Of a stretch of DNA of 62,000 nucleotides, positions 61,967-62,000 are shown one piece after another; positions within the stretch are counted from its first letter, which is position 1; every line of letters starts with the position of its first letter. A program made the translations under genes and the position numbers. The notes beneath the pieces are model-generated. The model did not search any database. It had not been told where the DNA came from and worked only from the letters and a program-made list of their open reading frames with translations. The DNA is from Glandiceps talaboti (Eukaryota; Hemichordata; Enteropneusta; Spengelidae): positions 21,286,949 to 21,348,948 of the forward strand of contig NC_135553.1 in the NCBI RefSeq assembly GCF_964340395.1, given 5' to 3'.

Positions 61967-62000
61967 CTACAGAAAATAAGAGACAACATACATATTAAAT

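Overview
This is animal nuclear DNA. It is AT-rich, its genes are split into many small exons with GT-AG introns, and it is full of long microsatellites and short inverted-repeat transposons. The gene families (TRPM channels, WxxW and LDLa ectodomain proteins, BTB-BACK-Kelch) and mobile elements (CR1/L2-like LINE tail, tRNA-derived SINE, Mutator-like and Crypton-like fragments, several MITE families) fit a marine invertebrate. A hemichordate or cephalochordate is my best guess, but the window does not decide it. No tRNA gene, rRNA, CRISPR array or bacterial operon was recognised. All exon boundaries were read by eye from splice signals, reading phase and alignment of paralogous copies.

Layout. 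(1) 519-12802, + strand: the 3' part of a TRPM-family cation channel gene (TRPM-A, 16 exons seen, 5' end outside the window). (2) 12803-18245: intergenic, holding a MITE, a 29-bp-stem hairpin and a tRNA-derived SINE. (3) 18298-32063, + strand: a second TRPM gene (TRPM-B, 15 exons) with nearly the same exon lengths and phases across the channel core. It lacks the upstream TRPM N-terminal exons and carries a C-terminal coiled coil that TRPM-A lacks. Its introns hold a 1.2-kb minisatellite, a 0.76-kb CCAA array, a palindrome-bearing element with a broken Crypton-like recombinase fragment, and several MITEs. (4) 32148-33775: LINE 3' end, then a broken partial copy of the downstream BTB-Kelch gene. 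(5) 33776-38700: low gene density, with possible exon remnants. (6) 38702-42911, - strand: a secreted protein gene with signal peptide, a partial WxxW-like exon and two LDLa-like exons. (7) 44570-45249: an isolated duplicate of the TRPM-B S6 exon plus flanks, whose four base changes in the exon are all synonymous. (8) 47297-49417, + strand: a complete BTB-BACK-Kelch ORF of 706 aa with two BTB domains. (9) 51528-61966, - strand: the 3' part of a single-pass membrane protein gene with three almost identical 279-bp WxxW exons, further cysteine-rich exons, a transmembrane exon and a short tail ending in a PDZ-ligand-like sequence.

The two TRPM genes are tandem paralogues and should act as cation channels. 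Both keep the S2/S3 acidic and amide residues that bind intracellular Ca2+ in TRPM2/4/5/8, yet have a Glu in the filter position where those channels have Gln. The two - strand genes share WxxW sequence and look like a local family of extracellular or surface proteins. The TRPM S6 exon and the BTB segment occur twice in the same order, with offsets of about 15.0 and 14.9 kb. This suggests one old segmental duplication whose middle was later replaced.
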